Shown one piece after another: positions 1-9,056 of a DNA stretch of 64,000 nucleotides (positions are counted from its first letter, which is position 1; the number at the start of each line of letters is the position of its first letter). The DNA comes from Rhodococcus sp. 105337 (lineage in GTDB: Bacteria; Actinomycetota; Actinomycetes; Mycobacteriales; Mycobacteriaceae): positions 711,236 through 775,235 of the forward strand of contig NZ_JABAGQ010000001.1 of assembly GCF_012844225.1 (NCBI RefSeq), given 5' to 3'. The notes under the pieces were generated by a model. That model saw nothing but the letters and a program-made list of their open reading frames with translations, made no database searches and had not been told where the DNA came from. Both the position numbers and the translations under genes were made by a program.

Positions 1-1
1 C

Positions 2-298
2 CTGTTGTTCACCGCGAACCTGTCCGCCGCGGCAAGCACCCTCGAACTCGGTGCGGCCCTCGGGATCGATTCGGCGCGCCTGGGTGAGGTCGTCGCGAAC
101 GGCACCGCGAACAGCTTCGCCCTCGGACGCGTGGTGTCGGCAGGCGGGACACTCGACCGTATCGCGCAGCACGCGGGTGAACTTCTGCGCAAGGATGTGC
201 GGCACATCGCGGAGATCGCCGACACAGCCGGCGTCACCCCCGGCGCCGCGCTGACCGCAGCCGACGCCACCCTCGAGATGATGGAGTATCCGCGGTGA
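2..298 (+). CDS. 3-hydroxyisobutyrate dehydrogenase-like protein, C-terminal part (truncated by window edge)
   Basis: Only the last 98 or so residues are inside the window; the reading frame is open to base 2, so the true start lies upstream. What is seen is the all-helical C-terminal domain of the beta-hydroxyacid dehydrogenase family, with an RKD motif in the final helices that matches the SKD motif of the next gene. The two genes are therefore tandem paralogues. Its stop overlaps the GTG start of the next gene by 4 bp (GTGA), so they are co-transcribed and translationally coupled. The substrate is unknown. Confidence 0.75.
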   Translation: MLFTANLSAAASTLELGAALGIDSARLGEVVANGTANSFALGRVVSAGGTLDRIAQHAGELLRKDVRHIAEIADTAGVTPGAALTAADATLEMMEYPR

Positions 299-1089
299 CC
301 ACAGTGCATTTCGTCGGCGCGGGCCGCATGGGCCTGCCCATGGTGGGGCGTCTCGTCTCGAACGGCCACGACGTGCGGGCTCTGGCGCGCAACGAGGAGA
401 CCCGATCGGCTCTCGAGTCGGCCGGGGCCCGGCCGGTGGCGGACATCTCCGACATCGGCGACGGCGCCGACATCGTCGCGGTCTGCGTCTTCACCGACGC
501 CCAAGTCCGGCAGGTATGCCTCGACGACGGAGTGCTCGCTCGTATGCCACAGGGCTCGACCCTGATCGTCCACACGACGATCAGCCCTCGTTCCATCGAG
601 ACGTTGACCGCCGAGGCGGCCCCGTACGGGGTATCGGTCGTCGACGCTGCGGTCAGCGGTGGACCGCACGACATCGCGGCGGGTGCGCTGACCTTGTTCG
701 TCGGTGGCCCGGACGAGGCCGTCTCTGCCGTGACGCCGGTGCTGAAGAGTTATGGTGACCCGGTCATCCACGTCGGACCCAGCGGCAGTGGCCAGCGGGT
801 CAAGCTGGTCAACAATGCCTTGTTCGCGGCGGAGATCGGCCTGATGGCGGAGGCGGCAGAACTCGGCCGCCGGCTCGGCCTCGACGAGAAATCGCTCTTC
901 GAGGCACTTCCGCACGCGAGTTCGTCGTGCAAAGTCATGGGCAACATCGCGATGCGCGGTTCCGTCGCGGACTTCCGCAGCGCTGTCGGCGAGTTCCTGT
1001 CGAAAGACATTGCCGTCGTGCGTGCGACCGTCGCCGAACTCGGAGCCGACCTGGGCGTGCTCGACACCGCGATCGACGCGCGTACGTAA
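295..1089 (+). CDS. NAD(P)-dependent oxidoreductase, 3-hydroxyisobutyrate dehydrogenase family
   Basis: 264 residues, a little shorter than the usual 290. The N-terminus carries the Rossmann dinucleotide motif GAGRMG (about residues 8-13). The substrate-binding SGG motif is near residue 122, and the conserved catalytic lysine lies in a KLVNN segment near residue 170, so all family hallmarks are present. Family members oxidise beta-hydroxy acids or reduce semialdehydes with NAD(P). The start is GTG, overlapping the upstream stop by 4 bp. A strong hairpin follows at 1101-1139. A role in oxidising a short hydroxyacid released by the island's catabolism is inference. Confidence 0.88.
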   Translation: MTTVHFVGAGRMGLPMVGRLVSNGHDVRALARNEETRSALESAGARPVADISDIGDGADIVAVCVFTDAQVRQVCLDDGVLARMPQGSTLIVHTTISPRSIETLTAEAAPYGVSVVDAAVSGGPHDIAAGALTLFVGGPDEAVSAVTPVLKSYGDPVIHVGPSGSGQRVKLVNNALFAAEIGLMAEAAELGRRLGLDEKSLFEALPHASSSCKVMGNIAMRGSVADFRSAVGEFLSKDIAVVRATVAELGADLGVLDTAIDART

Positions 1090-1100
1090 GTCGCGGCCCC

Positions 1101-1139
1101 GACGCCGGGGCGATGCACTCGGTGCGTAGCCCCGGCGTC
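1101..1139. terminator. Bidirectional hairpin terminator
   Basis: Perfect 11-bp stem (GACGCCGGGGC with its complement) around a 17-nt loop that itself contains a small GCAC/GTGC stem. It lies between the convergent ends of the genes at 295-1089 and 1150-2712. Confidence 0.7.
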
Positions 1140-1149
1140 CGTCTCCCGG

Positions 1150-2712
1150 TCAGACGACGTGGGATTCTCTATCAGCCCAGTACCCGTCGCGCAGTCGGCG
1201 CTTGTACAACTTGCCGTTGGGGTCGCGTGGAAGCTCCGTGACGAAGTCCACCGTGCGAGGACATTTGAAGGAAGCCAGCTCGTTACGGCAGAAGTCGATG
1301 AGCTCGGACTCGAGTTCCGGGCTTGCCGACGCCGGATCTGCCAACTGGACCACAGCTTTGACGGCTTCTCCCATTTCGTCGTCCGGAACGCCGATCACGG
1401 CGGCGTCGACCACCGCGGGGTGACCGACGAGGAGGTTCTCTGTCTCCTGCGGATAGATGTTCACCCCTCCCGAGATGATCATGAATGCCTGGCGATCGGT
1501 GAGATAGAGGTAGCCCTCAGCGTCGAGATATCCCATGTCGCCCAATGTCCGCCACCCCTGCTCGTTGGTGATGGACGCGGTTTTCTCGGGATCGTTGTGG
1601 TACTCGAACGCTCGACCGCCCGCGAAATACACCACGCCTACCTCCCCCGGGGGAAGCTCTCGACCGTCGTCGCCCACGATGTGGCACTCCTGCATCGGCC
1701 GGCCCACCGAACCGGGATGCGACAGCCACTCTTCGGGAGAGATCGCGGACGCGCCCACATCCTCTGTACCCGAGTAGTACTCGTGGATAATCGGTCCCCA
1801 CCACTGCATCATCTGCTGCTTGACGGCGACGGGGCAGGGGGCAGCACCGTGGACGACCTCCCGCAGGCTCGACGTGTCATACCGAGCGCGGATGTCGTCG
1901 GGCAGTTTGAGCAACCGCACGAACATGGTGGGGACGAACTGCGCGTCGGTGACCCGGTACTTCTCGATCAACTCGAGACACGTGCGCGCGTCGAAGTTCT
2001 CCATCACGACGACAGTGCCGCCGAGCCGATGCCAGGACATCGAGAAGACCAGTGGCGACGCATGATACAGCGGAGCGGGCGAGAGATAGACGACGTCCTG
2101 ACGCGGACCGTGGCGCAGAAGACCACGGGCGATGAGAACGGGTGCGCACGAGGGATCACCGAGTGGCGTGCCCGGCCACGGTTTGCGCACGCCCTTCGGA
2201 AAGCCCGTGGTGCCACCCGAGTACAGCATCTCCCGGCCCTCGATTTCGGCCTCGAGGGGTTCGGCCGACTCGCTGCGAAGCACGTCGCCGTAGTGTTCGA
2301 ATCCCGGGATCGACCCGCTCGCCGACACGAGCACCCGAATGGCACCGAGGTCGAGATTCTCGATCACCTCGGCCATTCCCTCGCTGCTGACGAGGGCGAC
2401 CGCACCGCAGTCGCTCAGCACGTGCTGGACCTCACCGGCCCTGAAATGCCGGTTGATCGCCGTGTAGTACAGGCCTGATCTTTGTGCTGCCCAGCAGATC
2501 TCGAGGAACGGGCGGTTGTTCTCCATGAGGATCGCGATGTGGTCGCCGGGGCGCAGTCCCCGGGATCGGAGTGCTCGCGCGAACCGGATCGAACGCTCCT
2601 CGAGTTGCGCGTAGGTCACGGTCTCTCCGCTGGACGCCATGACGATCGCGGGCCGGTCCGGGTGGGCGCGCGCGTGGGTGCTCGGTATCAACAGTTCCTG
2701 GGTTTCGGTCAC
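1150..2712 (-). CDS. AMP-dependent acyl-CoA synthetase / fatty-acid CoA ligase
   Basis: About 520 residues of the ANL adenylating superfamily. It would activate a carboxylic acid with ATP to an acyl-adenylate and then to a CoA thioester. Seen: the P-loop-like YSGGTTGFPKG motif, the HGAAPC and YSGTE acyl-pocket motifs, the GDMGYLD hinge region and the C-terminal GKLYKR lysine. The GTG at 2712 is chosen because an AAGG/GAGAG-like ribosome site precedes it and because the region upstream to 2778 holds two operator repeats. The frame is open to an ATG at 2778, which would put an operator inside the coding region. Divergent from the SDR at 2862 and probably co-regulated with it. Confidence 0.9.
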   Translation of the reverse strand: MTETQELLIPSTHARAHPDRPAIVMASSGETVTYAQLEERSIRFARALRSRGLRPGDHIAILMENNRPFLEICWAAQRSGLYYTAINRHFRAGEVQHVLSDCGAVALVSSEGMAEVIENLDLGAIRVLVSASGSIPGFEHYGDVLRSESAEPLEAEIEGREMLYSGGTTGFPKGVRKPWPGTPLGDPSCAPVLIARGLLRHGPRQDVVYLSPAPLYHASPLVFSMSWHRLGGTVVVMENFDARTCLELIEKYRVTDAQFVPTMFVRLLKLPDDIRARYDTSSLREVVHGAAPCPVAVKQQMMQWWGPIIHEYYSGTEDVGASAISPEEWLSHPGSVGRPMQECHIVGDDGRELPPGEVGVVYFAGGRAFEYHNDPEKTASITNEQGWRTLGDMGYLDAEGYLYLTDRQAFMIISGGVNIYPQETENLLVGHPAVVDAAVIGVPDDEMGEAVKAVVQLADPASASPELESELIDFCRNELASFKCPRTVDFVTELPRDPNGKLYKRRLRDGYWADRESHVV

Positions 2713-2757
2713 GGACTCTCGCCTTCTTCGTCGACCGCCGGCCCCCGCCGACGAAAC

Positions 2758-2793
2758 GGAAACATTGTTCTCACACACTAGAACTTTGTTCTT
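2758..2793. promoter_or_regulatory. Tandem operator pair A (GAGAA-N5-TTCTC family)
   Basis: Two copies of the island's inverted repeat, at 2758-2772 (GGAAACATTGTTCTC) and 2779-2793 (TAGAACTTTGTTCTT). Their centres are 21 bp apart. They lie between the divergent acyl-CoA ligase and SDR genes. The inner part AGAAC-N3-GTTCT of the second copy is perfect. The regulator is inferred to be of the TetR type. Confidence 0.65.
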
Positions 2794-2861
2794 GCTCTAG
2801 GTAGGTTCGGATTCACGGGTTTCCGGTTTTCTGGACCGACGCGAAAAGCAGGGATGTTCAT

Positions 2862-3623
2862 ATGGACGGATTGAAAGGCAAAGTCGTACTGATCGCGGGT
2901 GCCGCAACCGGACTCGGCGCCGACTCCGCGCATCGCCTCGCCAGGGAAGGCGCCCGGGTCGTCGTCGGCGACATCGATGCGGAGGGAGCCGAGCGCACCG
3001 CCGCCTCCATCCGCGCAACAGGCGGTGAGGCGACCGCGGCGCAGTTCGACATCTCCGACGACGATTCCGTGCGGGCCCTCGTAGCGTCGACGGTGGACGG
3101 TTACGGCGGACTCGACGCGGTCCACATCAACGCCGGCGACATGTCCGCCGTCACCAAGGATTCCGACGTGGTGAGCATCGACCTCGACGTGTGGGACCGC
3201 ACGGTCGCCGTCAATCTGCGCGGCCACATGCTCGTCACGCGGCACACCGTTCCCCTGCTGCTCGAACGCGGAGGCGGTGCCATCGTCTACACCTCGTCGA
3301 TCGCCTCGTTCACCGGTGATCCGCAACGGCCCGCATACTCTGCGACGAAGGCGGGGATCAACGCTCTCGCACGCCATGTCGCGTCGCGGTGGGGACGCGA
3401 AGGCATCCGCGCCAACGCGGTGACACCGGGCCTGATCCTGACCGACGAGATCCGGGAAGGCGCGCCGCCCGACCTGCTCGCCGGAATGCTCGCGCGCACG
3501 CGCAGCACCCGCCTCGGGGAAGCTGCCGATGTGTCGAGCATGGTCGCGTATCTGATGTCCGACGACGGGTCCTGGATCAACGGGCAGGTCGTCAACGTGG
3601 ACGGCGGAACCGTCCTGCGTTGA
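2862..3623 (+). CDS. SDR family NAD(P)-dependent oxidoreductase
   Basis: 253 residues, the classical SDR length. It has the cofactor motif GAATGLG near residue 13, an INAG-type motif near residue 88, the catalytic serines TSS and the YSATK active-site motif (Tyr and Lys four apart) near residue 160. The C-terminus NVDGG is typical. Members oxidise secondary alcohols or reduce ketones, often 3-hydroxyacyl-CoAs or ring alcohols in catabolic clusters. ATG start with AGGGA upstream. Divergent from the CoA ligase across operator pair A. It ends 4 bp before the convergent gene at 3628. Confidence 0.9.
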   Translation: MDGLKGKVVLIAGAATGLGADSAHRLAREGARVVVGDIDAEGAERTAASIRATGGEATAAQFDISDDDSVRALVASTVDGYGGLDAVHINAGDMSAVTKDSDVVSIDLDVWDRTVAVNLRGHMLVTRHTVPLLLERGGGAIVYTSSIASFTGDPQRPAYSATKAGINALARHVASRWGREGIRANAVTPGLILTDEIREGAPPDLLAGMLARTRSTRLGEAADVSSMVAYLMSDDGSWINGQVVNVDGGTVLR

Positions 3624-3627
3624 CGAC

Positions 3628-4575
3628 CTACTCCGTCTCCGTGGCGCGCTGGTTCTGCTCGGCCGCGGCGTCTCCCAGCGAAACGCCGTGTGCCTGTTCG
3701 AGGTAGCGCACCACCGCGGTCTGGTCTGCCCCCGGTTCGAGGGCGTCGACCGCGGCATTCCAGACTCGGCCGATGGCCTCTCCCAGCACCGGCTCGATCC
3801 CCTGGTCGTGCGCCAGGTCGAGCGCGATGCCGATGTCCTTGCGCATCAACGCGGCGGCGAATCCGGAATCGAAGGTCCGCGACAGCACGAACTTCTCGTA
3901 CTTCGTCTCGGTGGCCTGATTGCGGCCGCTCCCCGCGTTGAGCACCGCGAGAAGGGTTTCCGGCGCGATGCCGAACTTCCTGCCCACGAGCAAGGCTTCG
4001 GCCGCGACGAGGACATTGTTCGCGGCCAGCAGGTTGTTGAGCGCCTTGGCCGCGTGTCCCGAACCGACCGCACCGACGTGGATGATCTCCTGTCCGGTCT
4101 CCTGCAACAACGGGCGGACCCTGTCGACAACAGCGGTGTCACCACCGACCATCACGGCGAGGGCCGCCTGTTCGGCCTTCGCCACCCCGCCGCTGACCGG
4201 CGCGTCGACGACCGAGATCCCCTTCTCTCCGGCGATCCGGGCGAGGCGTTGTGTGCGCGTGGGCACGCTCGAGCCCATATCGATCAGCACGGCGCCCGGA
4301 CGGAGATGCGCGAGCAGGCCGTCCTCACCCAGCACCACGGCGTCCACGATGTCGCTGGTCGGCAGGACCAGGATCACGGCATCACAGTCGGAGAAGTCGG
4401 CGAATCCCGCGGCACCGCTGACTCCGGAATGCTCGTCGACGAAACGCTGCTGAGAGTCGATGTCGGCATCGCGTACCACCAGTGGCCGGACGCTGCGCGC
4501 GAAGTTGCGCGCGATCGGGCGGCCCATAGCACCGAGACCGACGTGCCCCAGGCGGCGTACCGACGTCGCACTCAT
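3628..4575 (-). CDS. NAD(P)-dependent oxidoreductase, 3-hydroxyisobutyrate dehydrogenase family
   Basis: 315 residues. It has the dinucleotide motif GLGAMG near residue 13, a DAPVSGG substrate motif near residue 119 and the KALNN lysine near residue 170, so the catalytic set is complete. A ragged polar tail follows the family domain. The ATG start overlaps the stop of the CMD-like gene by 4 bp (ATGA). It is the last gene of the leftward LuxE-LuxC-AKR-ALDH operon. It is a distant paralogue of the genes at 2-298 and 295-1089. Likely role: oxidation of a beta-hydroxyacid or reduction of a semialdehyde; the substrate is unknown. Confidence 0.9.
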   Translation of the reverse strand: MSATSVRRLGHVGLGAMGRPIARNFARSVRPLVVRDADIDSQQRFVDEHSGVSGAAGFADFSDCDAVILVLPTSDIVDAVVLGEDGLLAHLRPGAVLIDMGSSVPTRTQRLARIAGEKGISVVDAPVSGGVAKAEQAALAVMVGGDTAVVDRVRPLLQETGQEIIHVGAVGSGHAAKALNNLLAANNVLVAAEALLVGRKFGIAPETLLAVLNAGSGRNQATETKYEKFVLSRTFDSGFAAALMRKDIGIALDLAHDQGIEPVLGEAIGRVWNAAVDALEPGADQTAVVRYLEQAHGVSLGDAAAEQNQRATETE

Positions 4576-5045
4576 GCTGTCGCCTCCTCGGCGGAGGAGG
4601 TGCCGGACTCCGCTGCGTCGAGCGGTCCCAGTTGTTCCACGAGTGTCGCCTGGACGACCCGCATCGCGGCGAGTCCCGCCGGCGCGCCGACGTACGCGGT
4701 GGCGTGGAGTACCGCCTCGGATATCTCCCTGCGGGTCAGCCCGTTCCGGAGTCCCGCGCGCACATGGGTCGCAAGTTCGGTGTGCTGCCCGAGCGCGATG
4801 AGCAGTGACACCGTGACGAGGGACCGGTCGCGCCGTCCCAAGCCTTCGCGAGTCCACACACCGCCCCAGACGAACTCGCTGACGTAGCCCTGGAGGGCTT
4901 CCCCGTCCGTGCCCGCGTTGCGGGTCAGCGCCGCATCGACATACTCGTCGCCCAGCACATCCCTGCGTTCGGTGAGTCCGGCGTTGTAGACCGTCTCGTG
5001 TGCTGCGGCGACGCCGCTCCGCACGGTGGTGCCCTCTGGAGACAT
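4572..5045 (-). CDS. Carboxymuconolactone decarboxylase family protein
   Basis: 157 residues matching the CMD/AhpD fold: helical, with the conserved GLTRREISE segment and the HATAYVGAPAGL C-terminal helix typical of gamma-carboxymuconolactone decarboxylases such as PcaC. There is no CxxC pair, so it is not an AhpD-type peroxidase. In PcaC-like enzymes the reaction is lactone decarboxylation in aromatic catabolism; here the substrate is not known. It lies between the aldehyde dehydrogenase and the HIBADH-like gene, overlapping the latter by 4 bp. Confidence 0.82.
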   Translation of the reverse strand: MSPEGTTVRSGVAAAHETVYNAGLTERRDVLGDEYVDAALTRNAGTDGEALQGYVSEFVWGGVWTREGLGRRDRSLVTVSLLIALGQHTELATHVRAGLRNGLTRREISEAVLHATAYVGAPAGLAAMRVVQATLVEQLGPLDAAESGTSSAEEATA

Positions 5046-5071
5046 CGGTGATCCCTTCGTGGCCGGCGGTT

Positions 5072-6505
5072 TCAGAGCCGGGCCGAATCGAGTTTGACTG
5101 TGACGCATTTGACCTGGCCGTAGTGGTGGAGCGCTTCCACACCCTTTTCGCGGCCGTACCCGCTGTGCTTCCAGCCTCCGAACGGTGTCTGCACCGACCC
5201 GGTCGACCAGGTGTTGACGAAGACCTGGCCGGTGCGCAGGCGCCCGCTGACGGTGAGGGCACGCGAAATGTCCCTCGTCCATACGCCCGCGACCAACCCG
5301 TAGTCGGAGTCGTCGGCGATCGCGATCGCCTCGTCCGCCGTGTCGAACGGGATGACCACGACCACCGGACCGAAGATCTCCTCCCGGGCGATGCGCATCG
5401 CGTTGCCTACTCCGCTGTACACGGTGGGGTCGATGTAGAAGCCGCCGGATTCGGCGGCGAATGCCGACACCGTGCCGCCGGTTTCTACACGCGCACCTTC
5501 CGATTCGGCGATCTTGAAGTATTCCTGCACCTTCTCGAACTGGTCGCGGGTGATGAGGGGGCCCATGTCGTGGCCGACGCGGATGCGGGACACCGCGTCC
5601 ACCAGTCGGGTCACCACCTCGTCGTGCACGTCGCGCTGCACGAGAAGGCGGGTTCCGGCCGAGCACACCTGCCCCGCATTCGCGGTGAAACCCTGCACCG
5701 CTCCCGCCACCGCCGCATCGAGGTCGGCGTCGGCGAACACGATGTTCGCGGATTTGCCGCCCAGTTCGAGGGTGGCCGGGATGACCCGGTCGGCCGCGAT
5801 ACCGGCGATCACGCGTCCGGTGGGTACCGAACCGGTGAAGGCAACCTTCGCGATATCCGGATGATGGACGAGCGCCGCCCCGGCTTCGGCCCCCGTACCG
5901 AGCACCACGGTGAAGGCGCCCTCGGGGAAGCCCACCTCGGTGGCCAACTGCGCGAGCCGCACGCTGGAGGCGGAAGTGTTCTCGGAAGGCTTGACGACCA
6001 CCGTGTTTCCCGCCGCCAGGGCAGGAGCGCACGCGCGTGCGGACTGGTTGAGCGGAAGGTTCCACGGGGTGATCACGCCGATCACACCGAACGGCTCACG
6101 AATGGTGAACACGTGCTGGTCGGGCGCCACATCCAGGGTTTCGCCCGCGGGCATGCCGACAAGCCCGCCGTAGAACTCGAAATAGGTCGCGGAATTCTCC
6201 ACCTCCGCGAGCGCGACCTTCTCCGGCTTCCCGGTTTCGCTGATCTCGAGTGCCGCGAGGACCGATGCGTCGGCCCGCATCGCGCGGGCGAGGTCGACGA
6301 GGAGCCGCCCGCGGGAAAGCGCGGGAACGGCCAGCCATTGCGCGGTCGCGTTCACCGCGGCCCGCACGGCTGCGTCCACATCGGCGGCGTCACCTCGCGC
6401 GACCTGCCGTACGGTCCGGCCGGTCGCAGGATCGGTGACCGCGAGGTACTCACCGCCGGCGGGGGGTACTGCCACGCCGCCGATCCAATGGTCGAGCGTC
6501 TCCAT
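5072..6505 (-). CDS. NAD(P)-dependent aldehyde dehydrogenase
   Basis: 477 residues, full family length. Seen: PWNLP near residue 148, the FTGS cofactor motif near 223, the general-base glutamate in ELGGKS (about Glu247) and the nucleophilic cysteine in GQVCSAG (about Cys281). It oxidises an aldehyde to a carboxylic acid in the cytosol. It sits in a leftward operon 53 bp after an aldo/keto reductase, downstream of LuxE- and LuxC-like genes. Those genes would generate an aldehyde, so the operon could interconvert acid, aldehyde and alcohol. Confidence 0.94.
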   Translation of the reverse strand: METLDHWIGGVAVPPAGGEYLAVTDPATGRTVRQVARGDAADVDAAVRAAVNATAQWLAVPALSRGRLLVDLARAMRADASVLAALEISETGKPEKVALAEVENSATYFEFYGGLVGMPAGETLDVAPDQHVFTIREPFGVIGVITPWNLPLNQSARACAPALAAGNTVVVKPSENTSASSVRLAQLATEVGFPEGAFTVVLGTGAEAGAALVHHPDIAKVAFTGSVPTGRVIAGIAADRVIPATLELGGKSANIVFADADLDAAVAGAVQGFTANAGQVCSAGTRLLVQRDVHDEVVTRLVDAVSRIRVGHDMGPLITRDQFEKVQEYFKIAESEGARVETGGTVSAFAAESGGFYIDPTVYSGVGNAMRIAREEIFGPVVVVIPFDTADEAIAIADDSDYGLVAGVWTRDISRALTVSGRLRTGQVFVNTWSTGSVQTPFGGWKHSGYGREKGVEALHHYGQVKCVTVKLDSARL

Positions 6506-6558
6506 GATGTTGCCTTCCGGGAGTTGTCGAAGAACGCAGTCGTCTTCGAGTGCCGCGG

Positions 6559-7623
6559 CTATCGCGCCGCCGATGCTGTCTGCTGTCCGCCCGGGCGGGT
6601 ACCGCTGTGCCGCCGTCGCGCAGAGCCCTCCGAATCTTGCCTCGTTGCACCCAACGGCGGCAAGGCATCCGGGGCGAGCAACGCACGGCGCTCATGGAGG
6701 AAGTCGTGCGGGTAGCCCAACGTTATCCGCGACGCGTCGTCGAGTTGTGCGAGGTGCGCGTCGTTCAGCACCACCGCGGCGGCACCGAGATTGTCCCGCA
6801 GCTGCGCAACGGTCCGGGCTCCGATCGAGACCATCGGTCCCCGGTGTCTCACCCATGCGAGCGCTACCTGCGCAGGCGAGTGCCCGAGTTCCTGTGCGAT
6901 CGAGCGCGTCACCTCGATCACGCGTCGTGCACGGGCCGACAGCCGAGCCAGGCTCTCGTCGGTGTGCTCGCGTGCCAGGGCGCCGCGGGCCAGGGGGCTC
7001 CAGGCACTCACCGCGAGCCCGAGTTCGTCCGCCATGGGCAGCAGTTCCCGCTCGGGCGTCCGCACGACGAGCGAGTACTCGATCTGCATCGCGCAGAACG
7101 ACGTCCATCCTCTGAGTTCCGCGATCGCGTCCGACCGGGAGACCACCCATGCGGGTGTGTTGGAAATGCCGAGGGCCAGTACTTTCCCCGAACGCACCAG
7201 ATCGTCGAGCCCGCGGAGGGTTTCCTCCGCCGGTGTACAGCGGTCCCATGCGTGCACCCACAGCATGTCCACGTAGTCGGTGCCCAGCCTCCTCAAGCTC
7301 GTCTCGACACTGCGGCGCAGACTCTTGCGGTTGCTCCCGCCGGAGTTCGCGTCGTGCGGGTCGGTCGGCAGGGTGTACTTGGTACTCACGACCACCGCGT
7401 CGCGCTCGGGCGCGATCAACCGGCCGAGGATCTCTTCGCTCGCGCCGTTGGTGTAATTGTTGGCGGTGTCGACGAAATTTCCGCCGGCTGCGCGATATTC
7501 GTCGTAGACCTCGCGACAGGTCGCCTCCTCGGCACCGAATCCCCATTCCGTTCCGAAGGTCATGGTCCCCAGGCACCACTCGCTCACACGGATACCCGAG
7601 GATCCGAGAACTCGTTGCGCCAT
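6559..7623 (-). CDS. Aldo/keto reductase
   Basis: 354 residues of the AKR (beta/alpha)8 family. It has the N-terminal RVLGSSGIRVSEWCLGTMTFG-like signature, an aspartate-tyrosine-lysine-histidine catalytic set (DTANNYTNG near residue 48, a conserved lysine in STKYTLP, and a WVHAWD histidine) and a C-terminal NADPH-binding segment. It would reduce an aldehyde or ketone with NADPH. The ATG at 7623 matches family starts; an ATG at 7647 would add eight residues and overlap the upstream stop by 8 bp. A low-complexity arginine-rich tail of about 30 residues follows the domain. Confidence 0.9.
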   Translation of the reverse strand: MAQRVLGSSGIRVSEWCLGTMTFGTEWGFGAEEATCREVYDEYRAAGGNFVDTANNYTNGASEEILGRLIAPERDAVVVSTKYTLPTDPHDANSGGSNRKSLRRSVETSLRRLGTDYVDMLWVHAWDRCTPAEETLRGLDDLVRSGKVLALGISNTPAWVVSRSDAIAELRGWTSFCAMQIEYSLVVRTPERELLPMADELGLAVSAWSPLARGALAREHTDESLARLSARARRVIEVTRSIAQELGHSPAQVALAWVRHRGPMVSIGARTVAQLRDNLGAAAVVLNDAHLAQLDDASRITLGYPHDFLHERRALLAPDALPPLGATRQDSEGSARRRHSGTRPGGQQTASAAR

Positions 7624-7639
7624 CCCGCTCGACCGCTGT

Positions 7640-9049
7640 TCAGGCATCGTCGTCCACCACCCAGTTGACGAAACGGTGCAGCGGATACATGCCGTCGTGA
7701 GGTCCACCCATGCTGCCCTTCAGGGCGCTGCCGAGCCGCACGATGCGCTGGACCCCGGCAGTGGCGAGGAGGTCGCGGATCTCGGCCTTCCGTGACGCCG
7801 GGTAGACGCCGACGGTCTGCGTCGCCACTGTGGCGTAGGACGCGGCCTCGCGCATCGCCGCGACCGGGATGACGTTGACCGTCTTGTCGGTCGGGTGGAA
7901 GTCCACCATCTCCGGGGAGCGCACCACGAGACCACTACCGTCGAACGTCCCCCATACCCGGTATTCGGGTTCGAGGAATCGCATGCCCTCGACCGCGTCC
8001 CGGATTTCGGCGCCGGGCTTCGGCCCGAATGCTTCCGCGAAATCGCGGTCCACGCCCAGTCGCTCGTGCAGCAGCGCACAGAACCGGTCCACCTGCTCGT
8101 CGTCGCCTTCGACACAGATGTGGCGGGCCGCGAGACACGCATCCTGGTTGAAGATCGTGGCGTCGAGGGCGGCAAGTTCGGCCACCTCACGCAGTGTCTC
8201 CTCCGACTCGAACGCCTCACGTCCGACGATCGACATGGAAACCTTGGGGTCGAACGAGATGAGCTGGAACCCCGGACCCACATACTTCGCGGCGTTCTCG
8301 ATGGCGGAGCCACCGCCCCACGCGACGAGTTTGTCGAAGTACTGCGAGCGGTAGAGCACGTTTTCGACGGCCTCGTCACCGCCTCGCCAGTACACCGCGG
8401 ACATCGAACGGAGCACGGGATGATCGGGAGCGATATCAGCCATCGTGCGCAGCACGGCCACGGTGGTGAACGGATCGGCAGACGGCACCTTGAAGAGGTT
8501 GATGCCTTTCGTCAGGGCCGCGTCGGCGATCGTGGTCATCGCGGCGCTCGGAGAGTTGCCGGCCATCATGTGGACCAGTCGCGGAGGGAACGCACGAACC
8601 CGGCTCACGCTGCCGTTCGGGTCGGTGCGTTCGGTCCAGCCGTCGAGGACGTCGAGACTCCCGAAGGTCCGTTCGAGCCGGTATTCGAGTGCCGCTCTGG
8701 TGAGGAACTGTCCCGGGCGAGCGAAGGTGTTCTCGATGATCCGGCGGGGCAATGCGCTGACCTGAACCGTCATCTCGAGTGATTCCTGGAGGTACTCGTT
8801 CTTCTCCAGAGTCAGGTACTGCGCGGTTTCGACCAGGAAGTCGATGATCTCCGAGACCGGAACCTCGAAAGCGGGTCCGACCTCCGAGCGTGGGGCGAAC
8901 AGGCCGTTGTACTCGAGACGTGGGGTCACGAACGGCACACCGAAGTCGCGGGAAAGGTATTCGCTCTCCTCCCCCCAGACGAGTTCACCGCGGACGAAGT
9001 GCGGCACCCGGATCGTGGACGCGGGCGGCGCGGAAGCAGTTGTGGTCAT
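7640..9049 (-). CDS. LuxC-like acyl-CoA / fatty-acid reductase
   Basis: 469 residues resembling the LuxC reductase family. In bioluminescent bacteria this enzyme reduces an acyl group, bound as an acyl-enzyme, to an aldehyde with NADPH. Seen: a family-specific MMAGNSP segment, a GGG-containing nucleotide region (WGGGSAIENA) and a probable acyl-accepting cysteine in NQDACLA. It sits 7 bp after a LuxE-like gene, the classical reductase partner. No LuxD transferase or luciferase alpha/beta gene is nearby, so a catabolic or biosynthetic acid-to-aldehyde step is more likely than light production. Start chosen at the ATG of MTTTAS; the ribosome site is weak. Confidence 0.85.
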   Translation of the reverse strand: MTTTASAPPASTIRVPHFVRGELVWGEESEYLSRDFGVPFVTPRLEYNGLFAPRSEVGPAFEVPVSEIIDFLVETAQYLTLEKNEYLQESLEMTVQVSALPRRIIENTFARPGQFLTRAALEYRLERTFGSLDVLDGWTERTDPNGSVSRVRAFPPRLVHMMAGNSPSAAMTTIADAALTKGINLFKVPSADPFTTVAVLRTMADIAPDHPVLRSMSAVYWRGGDEAVENVLYRSQYFDKLVAWGGGSAIENAAKYVGPGFQLISFDPKVSMSIVGREAFESEETLREVAELAALDATIFNQDACLAARHICVEGDDEQVDRFCALLHERLGVDRDFAEAFGPKPGAEIRDAVEGMRFLEPEYRVWGTFDGSGLVVRSPEMVDFHPTDKTVNVIPVAAMREAASYATVATQTVGVYPASRKAEIRDLLATAGVQRIVRLGSALKGSMGGPHDGMYPLHRFVNWVVDDDA

Positions 9050-9056
9050 GGTCGTC

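Noticed and set aside
1159..2478. Long open frame on the + strand opposite the acyl-CoA ligase
   Set aside because: Arginine/histidine-rich antisense frame with no family motif, a normal by-product of high GC third positions. The same applies to long antisense frames at 5000-6715, 13300-14565, 25322-26695 and 26685-28478.
2779..2793. AGAAC-N3-GTTCT as a KstR site
   Set aside because: The KstR half sites AAC/GTT are spaced by two bases, here by three. The neighbouring sites in the window follow the GAGAAT-N3-ATTCTC form.
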